Shown here piece after piece: positions 52,535-60,952 of a stretch of DNA of 64,000 bases. A program made the position numbers and the translations under genes. The stretch is from Psychrobacter sp. JCM 18902 (GTDB lineage: Bacteria > Pseudomonadota > Gammaproteobacteria > Pseudomonadales > Moraxellaceae), in NCBI RefSeq assembly GCF_904846615.1, contig NZ_CAJHBK010000001.1, positions 1,240,001-1,304,000 of the forward strand. The letters are read 5' to 3'. Under the pieces are notes generated by a model, which did no database searches, was not told the DNA's origin, and worked only from the letters and a program-made list of their open reading frames with translations. The stretch's first letter is position 1, and every line of letters starts with the position of its first letter.

Positions 52535-53413
52535 ATGCATCTTCATAATAATAAACCGATACTGATATTCGAGAATATTCAGGTACATAGTAAACGTACA
52601 GCCAGCATACCTGCCTATAATGATAACAAGGTTGGCGATAAAAGTATTAATAACAAAAATATGGAAGCCATAGAAGCCACAACATCTGCGCTATCTACCA
52701 TTTATCAAAGATGGATCAGCAAACTAAGACCAAACACTGTCTCTCAGCCAATCATACCTGCTCATCAACGATTATTAATCGATGGCGCCACAGGCAAGCT
52801 GTTAGCAGGTCAAGTAACCGTGTTAACAGGCGCTTCTGGTAGTGGTAAATCGGTATTATTACGGGTAGTGGCTGGACTACTGCCCATGAGCGGTGGCAAT
52901 GTTCGTTTGCGCTCTGATGACCAATCAACCAGTAGTGCTTATTGTAGTATCCATGATACTGCACCGATACAGTGGCGCACGCACGTTGCCCTACTCGCCC
53001 AGCACCCACAATTATTAGAAGGCAGTGTGCTTGAGAACTTGCAAATGCCTTATCAGCTACAAGCGCATCAGCACCTTGATTTTGATATCGACTGGCATAT
53101 CGCACAGCTTGAGCAATTGCAACGCAGCGCTGACTTTTTACAGCAAGATGCCTATCATCTATCGGGCGGCGAGCGGCAACTGGTCAACACGTTACGCCTC
53201 TTACAACTGAACCCACGGGTGTTATTACTAGATGAGCCTACTGCGGCTCTAGATAGTGACACATCAGCCCAGCTCGTCAATCTACTCATGAACTGGTTAA
53301 AGGCAGATAAGCAGCGTACATTACTGTGGGTAACTCACGATACACAAGACATCATGCCATTAGCCGATCAGCATTGGCAGATGCAAGCAGGGCTATTAAC
53401 TGAGATATTCTAA
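52535..53413 (+). CDS. ABC transporter ATP-binding protein (FetA/YbbL-like)
   Basis: A 292-residue ATPase. Walker A is GASGSGKS (about residues 99-106), the Q-loop is in VALLAQHPQLLEG, the signature is LSGGERQLVN, Walker B is RVLLLDEPTAALDS, and the switch His is in LLWVTHDTQD. An insert of about 55 residues separates the first strand (PILIFENIQVHSK) from the rest of the core (RLLIDGATGKLLAGQVTVL). It pairs with the downstream UPF0014 permease, as in E. coli FetAB, which is implicated in iron export and oxidative-stress tolerance. There is no strong ribosome site at this ATG; the protein could begin later, but the strand at 8-16 matches the family. Confidence 0.85.
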   Translation: MHLHNNKPILIFENIQVHSKRTASIPAYNDNKVGDKSINNKNMEAIEATTSALSTIYQRWISKLRPNTVSQPIIPAHQRLLIDGATGKLLAGQVTVLTGASGSGKSVLLRVVAGLLPMSGGNVRLRSDDQSTSSAYCSIHDTAPIQWRTHVALLAQHPQLLEGSVLENLQMPYQLQAHQHLDFDIDWHIAQLEQLQRSADFLQQDAYHLSGGERQLVNTLRLLQLNPRVLLLDEPTAALDSDTSAQLVNLLMNWLKADKQRTLLWVTHDTQDIMPLADQHWQMQAGLLTEIF

Positions 53414-53513
53414 CGTTGATTTAAACCTGTCATGTCACTCTTTAAAATGACTTTTCTTAACAAATTCGTATTAACGTCTATCTTATATTCGTCATTTTAT
53501 ATAGTGAGCCACT

Positions 53514-54308
53514 ATGAGCGGTACAGATGACATACAAGTATTTTTAACTTACGGTGATATTGCCCTTGCCAGCAGCTTAATTATCATCGTTCTTATTATC
53601 TCTTGGCGGCTACGCTTACAGCTGACCAAAACGCTGTTAATCGCGGCTATCCGCACGGTGCTCCAGCTTAGTTTTATCGGTTTAATATTGGCATGGATTT
53701 TTGCTCGTGAACAGTGGTATGAAGTCCTGTTAATTTTGACCATCATGACCTTGATTGCAGGCGCTGCTGCCAAAAATCGCGTCAAACGTAGCTATAAAAG
53801 TTTGTTAACTGACACTTTGCTGGCAGTAAGCGCTTCGGCTATATTAGTCACTGCGATAGCCATCATGATTATTTTAAAGGTACAGCCTTGGTACACACCG
53901 CAATTCGTTATTCCTATATTGGGGCTAATATTGGGCAATTCGCTCACCGCTATCTCATTGACCAGCAACCAGTTGATTGAATCCTTTCATGAGCAACAAG
54001 GACGTATAGAGATGATGCTCAGCCTATCTGCTCGCCCATTTGAAGCAGTGCATGAACCAATACGCGCCGCCATTGTCAATGGCATGACTCCAACGCTGAA
54101 CTCTATGCTAGTCGTCGGTATCGTTAGCTTGCCCGGAATGATGACGGGTCAAATATTGGCTGGCGCTGACCCCACTCAAGCGATTCGCTATCAGATAGTC
54201 ACTATGTTTTTGATATGTGTGAGCAGTACGCTCGGCTGTACGATCAGCGCTTTACTCATTTATCGACGCTTTTTTAATCAAAACAAGCAACTGATATTAC
54301 CTGAATAA
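53514..54308 (+). CDS. ABC transporter permease (FetB/YbbM-like, UPF0014)
   Basis: A 264-residue inner-membrane protein with about seven hydrophobic helices. Family motifs are LQLTKTLLIAAIRTVLQLSFIGLIL, PILGLILGNSLTAISLT, the cytoplasmic RIEMMLSLSARPFEA loop, AIVNGMTPTLNSMLVVGIVSLPGMMTGQILAG and DPTQAIRYQIVTMFLI. It follows the ATPase gene by 100 nt on the same strand, forming the two-component exporter. No metal regulator is adjacent. Confidence 0.9.
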   Translation: MSGTDDIQVFLTYGDIALASSLIIIVLIISWRLRLQLTKTLLIAAIRTVLQLSFIGLILAWIFAREQWYEVLLILTIMTLIAGAAAKNRVKRSYKSLLTDTLLAVSASAILVTAIAIMIILKVQPWYTPQFVIPILGLILGNSLTAISLTSNQLIESFHEQQGRIEMMLSLSARPFEAVHEPIRAAIVNGMTPTLNSMLVVGIVSLPGMMTGQILAGADPTQAIRYQIVTMFLICVSSTLGCTISALLIYRRFFNQNKQLILPE

Positions 54309-54872
54309 TTGGGCATAACTGCATTCAGTTGGAGTGCTGACAAATCTATAGTTGATATATTGATGTTGGCTATGATAATTTTTTTGTTTCACTCATTCTT
54401 CTATACTCATTCATTTCTATACTTATTAAGCGGCGAATAGCGTATCTTAAGTGACAAACAGCGCATCTATCTAATCACTTGAAATTCCATAAAAATCATA
54501 TTTTTCAGCTTTATTTATGCACTGCTCAGTATTTCATACTAGTATAGTATTTGATGATATTCATGCTACTGTATTGCTTAAATGTATCATTATTTTCTGA
54601 TACCTTAGTGTTAGATAACAGGTAGAGCTTATTTAAGAGCAAAAATGCTTTTACAATTAAGCGATCTTTTCGTTCAATTGACGTCATTATCCTTTAATAA
54701 TGATTAAGTCGTTTTGTACGATAGCAATAAAACCTAGCAGCCAGTCAATAGATAAGGATATTATCACGCTCAGCGGCAAACGGTTTACGTCAGCGCTGAT
54801 GTGTTTTATTGACACGGATATGACTGCTTTACGACAGAATTCACCCTATTTTAAACTTCAAGGACGCTGACT
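54309..54872. promoter_or_regulatory. Upstream region of the first fadD gene
   Basis: A 564-bp spacer without a gene. TTGACA at 54809-54814 followed by CGGATATGACT aligns with the promoter-like sequence upstream of the second fadD. The matching -10 position here (ACGACAG) is poor. A FadR-like or PsrA-like operator is not obvious. Confidence 0.4.
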
Positions 54873-56570
54873 ATGACGCCGAATAAACCTTGGCTTGCCC
54901 ATTATCCTAATGGTGTACCAAAAACTATCAACCCCGATAGATATAGCAGCATCATGGAGCTGTACGAAGAATGCTTTGAGCGCTTTCGTCTGCACCCTAT
55001 GAGTATCTGTATGGGCGTGACCCATACCTACGATGATGTTGATAAAGTTTCACTTGCCGTTGCTGCATGGTTGCAGGCGCAGGGGCTGCCTCAAGGCAGT
55101 GTGGTTGCACTTATGATGCCAAACGTGCCGCAATATCTGCCAACGATGATTGGTATTTTGCGGGCGGGTTATGTGTGTACCCCAGTTAACCCACTGTATA
55201 CTGGTCGTGAGCTGCGCCATCAGTTGAACGACTCGGGTGCTCAGGTTATTTTTGTGGTTGATAACTTTGCTCAAGCGCTCGAACAAGTCATTGACGAGAC
55301 CAATATTAAGCGTATTGTCCTCTCGAAAATGGGCGACATGATGGGCTTAAAAGGTATCTTAGTAAATACCATCATTCGTCAGGTCAAACGCTTAGTGCCT
55401 AAGTACAAGTTGAATGATCCTAAACACGAAGTGACCAAGTTTCCTGATGTGCTGAAGAAAGGCAAAAGCCTGCCGTTCCACAAACCAAAAATGCAATTAG
55501 ATCAAAAAGCATTTTTACAGTATACAGGTGGCACAACAGGACTATCTAAAGGGGCTATCTTAACGCAGCGCAATATCGTCGCCGCTGCGATGCAATCAGA
55601 AGCATGGACCAAACCGATTACGTCAGAGATTAATGAGGTCTATATCAATATGGTGATGGCGTTACCGCTATATCATATTTTTGCCTTTATGCTCAGTCTA
55701 CTCGGCATGCGCTCAGGCTACACTTTTATCTTGATACCTAATCCACGTGATATACCAGGATTTATTAAAACGCTGTCAAAACAGCCGTTCCATATATTGC
55801 CAGCGGTGAATACCTTGTTTAAAGGCCTACTTGATCATCCAAACTTTAAAGAGTTAGACTTTAGCTCACTACGCATCTCACAAGCAGGTGGCATGGCAGC
55901 AACTGAGCAGACAGCGGCACGCTGGTTAGAAGTCACTGGTTGCGCTATGATTGAAGGTTGGGGTATGACAGAAGGTGTCGCTGTAGGTACCGCTAACGTC
56001 ATCACTGATCGCAAGTTTAACGGTACAATTGGCGTCCCTGTTCCTAGTGTCGATGTCATTGTCATCGATGATGAAGGCAAGCGCGTTGGTGTCAACGAAG
56101 CTGGTGAGATGTGTGTAAAAGGTCCTAACGTAACCTCAGGTTATCTTAACAGAGACAGTAGTGATGACTTTACGGCAGATGGCTACTTTCGCACTGGCGA
56201 TATCGTCAGCATGGATGAAAAAGGATACTTTAGATTATTAGACCGCAAAAAAGACATGATTTTGGTTTCAGGCTTCAATGTCTTCCCAAATGAGGTTGAA
56301 TCAGTGATGCTAGATTGTGATGGTATTATTGATTGTGCGGTGATCGGCATTCCCGATGAGCATCAAGGTGAAGCAGTCAAAATTTATATTGTTCCTGCCG
56401 ATAACAATGTCACCAAGGAAGTCATTAAAGAATTTGCTTTGGACAATATGACTGGCTATAAATGCCCGCGTCATATCGAATTTGTCAGCGAGTTGCCAAA
56501 GAGTAATGTGGGTAAAGTATTACGTCAAAAACTGCGTGAAAAGCATATGTCGGACAACCCACAATTGTAA
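54873..56570 (+). CDS. fadD: Long-chain fatty acid-CoA ligase, copy 1
   Basis: A 565-residue adenylate-forming enzyme that activates fatty acids to acyl-CoA through an acyl-AMP. Core motifs are the P-loop YTGGTTGLSKGA (about 217-228), VYINMVMALPLYHIFAF, GWGMTEGV, GYFRTGDI, the hinge LLDRKKDMILVSGFNVFPNEVE and PKSNVGKVLRQKLR with the catalytic Lys. It is closely similar along its whole length to the next gene, less so in the first 40 residues. AAGGACGC 9 nt before the ATG is also conserved between the copies. Confidence 0.95.
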   Translation: MTPNKPWLAHYPNGVPKTINPDRYSSIMELYEECFERFRLHPMSICMGVTHTYDDVDKVSLAVAAWLQAQGLPQGSVVALMMPNVPQYLPTMIGILRAGYVCTPVNPLYTGRELRHQLNDSGAQVIFVVDNFAQALEQVIDETNIKRIVLSKMGDMMGLKGILVNTIIRQVKRLVPKYKLNDPKHEVTKFPDVLKKGKSLPFHKPKMQLDQKAFLQYTGGTTGLSKGAILTQRNIVAAAMQSEAWTKPITSEINEVYINMVMALPLYHIFAFMLSLLGMRSGYTFILIPNPRDIPGFIKTLSKQPFHILPAVNTLFKGLLDHPNFKELDFSSLRISQAGGMAATEQTAARWLEVTGCAMIEGWGMTEGVAVGTANVITDRKFNGTIGVPVPSVDVIVIDDEGKRVGVNEAGEMCVKGPNVTSGYLNRDSSDDFTADGYFRTGDIVSMDEKGYFRLLDRKKDMILVSGFNVFPNEVESVMLDCDGIIDCAVIGIPDEHQGEAVKIYIVPADNNVTKEVIKEFALDNMTGYKCPRHIEFVSELPKSNVGKVLRQKLREKHMSDNPQL

Positions 56571-56587
56571 ATAAATAAATCATTATC

Positions 56588-56622
56588 AAAAAGCGTTTTA
56601 CATCATATGTAGAGCGCTTTTT
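56588..56622 (+). terminator. Terminator between the fadD genes
   Basis: AAAAAGCG and the complementary CGCTTTTTTT enclose an imperfect inner stem (TTTACAT/ATGTAGA). It ends 15-50 nt after the first fadD stop, so the two genes are probably separate transcription units. Confidence 0.75.
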
Positions 56623-57142
56623 TTATGTGAATCTATCATTCTTATACAGAAAATTATTCCTTTGTAACTATAATGTTAATGCTTTTACGTAACAACTTTT
56701 TTTACAAAATAGATGATTCGTATAATGATTCACAAATTTCCAAGGAAAATGCCGTTCGCACCTTGTTGCTAACCGCTTATCCTCTATGCTGTTACAACAT
56801 ATATTTTTTGCTTTATCAAACTTAATTATAAACTATCAAGTTCTTGTATAAAAATAACAATATCAATTGTAGTTATGTTAATGTGTTGCCAAAATAAGTC
56901 ACGCTATTTTTTATTAGTGTGAGTCGATAGTCGTTCAATTCAGATCAGTTTATGAGCAAGTGGTGCTTTTCTTAGTAAGGATAATAGTAACCAGCTGTTT
57001 ACTGTATTTAGACCACTGCTTTTTATAGTGAAATGAGCTTGTAGTTAAATAATTTATATAAAGGTCACCGTATTTTAGCAGTCTGTGAATCGATAGGATA
57101 GCACGCGACAATCCATTGCTCTCAAGGCGATGATTTATATTG
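56623..57142. other. Intergenic region between the two fadD genes
   Basis: About 520 bp, strongly AT-rich in its first half, with no frame I would call. Only its last part, close to the promoter, shows similarity to the region upstream of fadD copy 1. Confidence 0.4.
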
Positions 57143-57172
57143 TTGACAAGGATGTGACTACTCTTTTATAGA
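57143..57172 (+). promoter_or_regulatory. Sigma-70-like promoter of fadD copy 2
   Basis: TTGACA at 57143-57148 and TATAGA at 57167-57172 with an 18-bp spacer, 35 bp before the start codon. The -35 and following GGATRTGACT are shared with the upstream copy. Confidence 0.6.
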
Positions 57173-57207
57173 ACCTTAACGTATCACAACATTTAAGGAC
57201 GCTAAGT

Positions 57208-58908
57208 ATGACAGTAGATAAGCCTTGGCTGGCGCAATATCCAGAAAACGTACCCAAGACCATTAGTCCTGATCAATATGAGAGCCTCATAGAGCTGTAT
57301 GAGGAATGTTTCAATCGTTTTCGTATGCATCCTATGACTATTTGTATGGGTGTCACTCATACTTATGGTGATGTGGATAAAGCCTCACTTGCCGTTGCTG
57401 CATGGTTACAAGCGCAAGGCATTCCTAAAGGCAGTGTCGTTGCACTCATGATGCCCAACGTGCCGCAATATCTGCCAACGATGATTGGTATTTTGCGAGC
57501 GGGTTATGTGTGTACACCAGTGAACCCACTGTATACCGGTCGTGAGCTGCGCCATCAATTAAATGATTCTGGTGCTCAAGTTATTTTTGTGGTTGATAAC
57601 TTTGCTCAAGCACTTGAACAAGTCATTGAAGAAACTGACATCAAGCGTATTGTCCTCTCAAAAATGGGCGACATGATGGGGCTAAAGGGGATTTTGGTCA
57701 ATACGGTTATCCGTCAGGTCAAACGCTTAGTGCCTAAATATAACCTGAATGACCCTAAATACGATGTGACCAAGTTTCCTGATGTACTGAAGAAAGGCAA
57801 AAATTTGCCTATCCAATCACCAAAAACCACACTGCAACAAAAAGCAATTTTGCAATATACTGGTGGAACGACTGGTTTGTCGAAAGGTGCTGTTTTGACT
57901 CAGCGTAACGTCGTCGCCGCTGCGATGCAGTCAGAAGCTTGGTACCGCCCTATCACCTCAGATATTAATGAGGTCTATATCAACATGGTAATGGCGTTAC
58001 CGCTTTATCATATTTTTGCCTTTATGCTGACTCTGTTAGGCATGCGCTCAGGTTACACCTTTATCTTGATTCCTAACCCACGCGATATGCCGGGCTTTGT
58101 TAAAACGCTGTCAAAACAGCCGTTCCATATATTGCCAGCGGTGAATACTTTATTTAAAGGCTTACTTGACCAACCAACCTTTAAAGATTTGGACTTTAGC
58201 TCGCTACGCATCTCACAAGCAGGTGGTATGGCAGCAACTGAACAAACAGCTGCTCGCTGGTTAGAAGTCACTGGTTGCCCGATGGTCGAAGGTTGGGGGA
58301 TGACTGAAGGGGTTGCAGCTGGTACGGCTAACGTCATCACTGATCGCAAATTTAACGGTACGATTGGTATACCAGTCCCTAGCGTAGATATCATTGTCGT
58401 TGATGATGAAGGTAATCGTGTCGGCTTACATCAAGCTGGCGAGATGTGCATTAAAGGCCCAAACATCACTTCAGGCTATTTTAATAAAGACAATAGCAAT
58501 GACTTTACCAGTGATGGTTACTTCCGTACTGGCGATATCATCAGTATGGATGAACGGGGCTATATCACTTTACTTGATCGCAAAAAAGATATGATTTTGG
58601 TTTCAGGCTTTAACGTCTTCCCAAATGAAATCGAGTCAGTCATGCTAGATTATAAAGGCATCATTGATTGCGCAGTGATTGGTATTCCTGATGACCACCA
58701 AGGCGAAGCAGTCAAAATTTATATCGTCCCTGCTGATAATAATGTTACCAAGAGTGATATTAAAGAATTTGCTTTGGACAATTTGACTGGTTATAAATGC
58801 CCACGTCATATCGAATTCGTAAGCGAGTTGCCAAAGAGTAATGTGGGTAAAATATTGCGTCAAAAGCTACGTGAAAAGCATCTGTCCGATAACCCTCAAA
58901 CCTTGTAG
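57208..58908 (+). CDS. fadD: Long-chain fatty acid-CoA ligase, copy 2
   Basis: A 566-residue paralogue of the preceding gene, with the same catalytic motifs (YTGGTTGLSKGA, GWGMTEGV, GYFRTGDI, DRKKDMILVSG, catalytic Lys in PKSNVGKILRQKLR). Differences cluster in the N-terminus, in the lid-linker regions (WYRPITSD for WTKPITSE; ITLLDRK for FRLLDRK) and near the end. Several DNA blocks (around 57440-57600 against 55105-55265) are almost unchanged, which suggests recent duplication or gene conversion. Different chain-length preference or expression of the two copies is possible but not shown. Confidence 0.95.
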   Translation: MTVDKPWLAQYPENVPKTISPDQYESLIELYEECFNRFRMHPMTICMGVTHTYGDVDKASLAVAAWLQAQGIPKGSVVALMMPNVPQYLPTMIGILRAGYVCTPVNPLYTGRELRHQLNDSGAQVIFVVDNFAQALEQVIEETDIKRIVLSKMGDMMGLKGILVNTVIRQVKRLVPKYNLNDPKYDVTKFPDVLKKGKNLPIQSPKTTLQQKAILQYTGGTTGLSKGAVLTQRNVVAAAMQSEAWYRPITSDINEVYINMVMALPLYHIFAFMLTLLGMRSGYTFILIPNPRDMPGFVKTLSKQPFHILPAVNTLFKGLLDQPTFKDLDFSSLRISQAGGMAATEQTAARWLEVTGCPMVEGWGMTEGVAAGTANVITDRKFNGTIGIPVPSVDIIVVDDEGNRVGLHQAGEMCIKGPNITSGYFNKDNSNDFTSDGYFRTGDIISMDERGYITLLDRKKDMILVSGFNVFPNEIESVMLDYKGIIDCAVIGIPDDHQGEAVKIYIVPADNNVTKSDIKEFALDNLTGYKCPRHIEFVSELPKSNVGKILRQKLREKHLSDNPQTL

Positions 58909-58928
58909 TGCATAGATTTTAGATTTTT

Positions 58929-58990
58929 AAAAAGAAGACAATAAAAAACCCTCAACCTTAATGCTGAGGGTTTTTTATTGTCTTCTTTTT
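58929..58990. terminator. Perfect 26-bp bidirectional terminator
   Basis: The arms at 58929-58954 and 58965-58990 are exact complements over 26 bp with a 10-nt loop. The GC core CCCTCA is flanked by A6/T6, then by GAAGACAAT/ATTGTCTTC and further A/T. It lies between convergent fadD and an SDR gene. Confidence 0.95.
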
Positions 58991-59034
58991 GACTTCATTG
59001 CTGTTGATACCAAAGCAATGAAGTCAACTAGTTA

Positions 59035-59904
59035 CTAATTAACTTTATTAACCACTTGCAATGGTAAATGCTTCATTGCTTGACCGACAATAGACCACGG
59101 TAGACTTGGTACACAAGCTTCATCGACTCCAGCCTCAATCGCTGCAACGATGGATTTGGTGCCCATATCTGCATCCACTTCAAACGGTAATGGTTTGGCA
59201 TTTGCATTAATTTCAGTACGGATATAACCTGGATAAATGGTCGAGACTTTAATGGGCAATTTGGTTAATAACATATCAGCACGAATGCCTTCTGCCAGAT
59301 GAGCCAGACCCGCCTTACTTGCGCCATAAGCGGTCAAATGCTTAGGCAGTCCACGCATTGCTGACATGCTTGATATCACCACCAGATGACCGCTGTTTTG
59401 TGCGCGGAATATATTCATCGCTGCTTCACATTGCGCGAGCGCAGAGACAAAGTTAATCTCAACGGTGCGTCGGTTGGTATCGAAGCGCCCTTTACCAATA
59501 CGGCGACTATCCCCGACGCCCGCATTGACCACCACACGATCGATATGACCAAAGTCAGTTGCGAACGCATCAAATACATCGAATATGGCATCATAGTCGC
59601 TGACATCTAATGCTCGATATTCAACACGAATATCAGGATACGCTGCCATCAACTCTGCTTGTAGACTTCCTAGACGGTCGGTACGACGCGCGCAAATCGC
59701 TAAATTATAGCCAAGCTTGGCAAACAATCTTGCCATGCCTTCGCCCAGTCCTGAGCTGGCACCCGTGATTAATACTGTTTTACCACGACCAATCTGCTGC
59801 TTATTTAAACCTTTTAGATAGCGCGCAGGCTGAATCGCGCTAAATAGCTGATTTTTACTTTGTTTAGCGCTTTTGGTGACTAAATTGATCAATTTATTTT
59901 GCAT
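59035..59904 (-). CDS. SDR family oxidoreductase
   Basis: A 289-residue short-chain dehydrogenase. An N-terminal extension of about 40 residues precedes VLITGASSGLGEGMARLFAKLG (cofactor motif), followed by ICARR (Arg residues after strand 2 favour NADPH). VVNAGVGD, VISSMSAMRGLPKHLTAYGASKAG (Ser-Tyr-Lys) and STIYPGYIRTEI follow. The sequence resembles SDRs found beside acyl-CoA and phosphotransferase genes in Moraxellaceae and Pseudomonas. It is the distal gene of a minus-strand set with the phosphatase, phosphotransferase and acyl-CoA dehydrogenase, separated by a 227-nt gap. Confidence 0.9.
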   Translation of the reverse strand: MQNKLINLVTKSAKQSKNQLFSAIQPARYLKGLNKQQIGRGKTVLITGASSGLGEGMARLFAKLGYNLAICARRTDRLGSLQAELMAAYPDIRVEYRALDVSDYDAIFDVFDAFATDFGHIDRVVVNAGVGDSRRIGKGRFDTNRRTVEINFVSALAQCEAAMNIFRAQNSGHLVVISSMSAMRGLPKHLTAYGASKAGLAHLAEGIRADMLLTKLPIKVSTIYPGYIRTEINANAKPLPFEVDADMGTKSIVAAIEAGVDEACVPSLPWSIVGQAMKHLPLQVVNKVN

Positions 59905-60131
59905 AGAACGTCCTGTTTACATCCATATTATATGAAGCTGACAGTCTATAATATCGCAAATTGATAAGTGCGGCTTGTCTGTTATAAAAATACACAAAAA
60001 GTACTCAACAGTTATCATAACTGATTCTAATAACATAAAAATCGGCTACGTGTTTAGAGCAGCCATTTTATCCTGATGTTAATCACGGCTTAATTATGAC
60101 CTTGATATCTCACCGGCTATCACATGCTATG

Positions 60132-60884
60132 TTATCGCCACGTCACGAAGCGTTTGCCATCAGCAAATAAGTGACTGTATTCATTTAAAGACAATAGCCG
60201 TGTACTCTGCGCTTCTAAAGTAATAGACGTCACGCCCGTATTAACCAAGCTTTTATTAATTTGATACGCAGTCTGACTGCCTTGTTGTAATAACTGCGCG
60301 GTAATAGCCGAAATAATGCCGCCCGAAGTAAACACCAGCACCGTACTATCACGCTCTAAATTCAGATTAGCCACTTGCAAACGCACTTGCTCAAGCGCTT
60401 GTTTTGCCCGCTCATTAAATTGTGACCAGCTCTCAATATAATCAATGTCATTGTCACCTGCATGCCAGCGCTGCATCGCAGCATCAAACAGCTCCGCCAA
60501 ACGCATAGATGGCACTTCTGCTTGCGCAATCTCAGCCGCAATAGCACCTTTACTCATGAAAGCAGGATTAGACTTTATAAACACGTCTTTATGATTAAAT
60601 TCATCAAATTGTGGCAGTACATAGCTATCCGGCGCACTTATATCGATCGCAGGCTTACTAGAGATATCGCTATCAAAAAATGACTGATAACGCTGCCAAA
60701 AATGATGTGCAGAGTCTTGCTGCCTAACCAAACTACCAGTAAAAATCGCATCGATTCGACGCTGAGTCGTCGCGTAATGCTGACCTAGCATCTGCGCTTG
60801 CTTGCCACCCAGCTCTGAGAGTTGATCGTAATTCTCTTGTCCAAATGACGCTTGACCATGACGGGCCAAAAGTATGGTTGTCAT
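60132..60884 (-). CDS. Histidine phosphatase family protein
   Basis: About 250 residues. The RHG motif is at Arg8-His9-Gly10 in ILLARHGQASFG; other elements are DQLSELGGKQAQMLGQHY, the later FNERAKQAL and VLVFTSGGIISAIT (second His replaced by Thr-Ser-Gly context). In the usual motif this last part is VxHGG, so here the second catalytic histidine appears to be missing. Activity is therefore uncertain. ATG 60884 is chosen: AAGG lies 9 nt upstream, whereas the upstream in-frame start at 60908 lies inside the spacer. It lies between the SDR and phosphotransferase genes. Confidence 0.85.
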   Translation of the reverse strand: MTTILLARHGQASFGQENYDQLSELGGKQAQMLGQHYATTQRRIDAIFTGSLVRQQDSAHHFWQRYQSFFDSDISSKPAIDISAPDSYVLPQFDEFNHKDVFIKSNPAFMSKGAIAAEIAQAEVPSMRLAELFDAAMQRWHAGDNDIDYIESWSQFNERAKQALEQVRLQVANLNLERDSTVLVFTSGGIISAITAQLLQQGSQTAYQINKSLVNTGVTSITLEAQSTRLLSLNEYSHLFADGKRFVTWR

Positions 60885-60952
60885 AAAATATTGCCTTGTT
60901 AATCGCACTTTTATAATTTTTAAACGCCCTAGATTTTTAATTTTTAAACTGC

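Noticed and set aside
60917..60931. AAACGCCCTAG near the phosphatase start as another MITE end
   Set aside because: Only the last eight bases match the inverted repeat; the GAGGACA part is missing.
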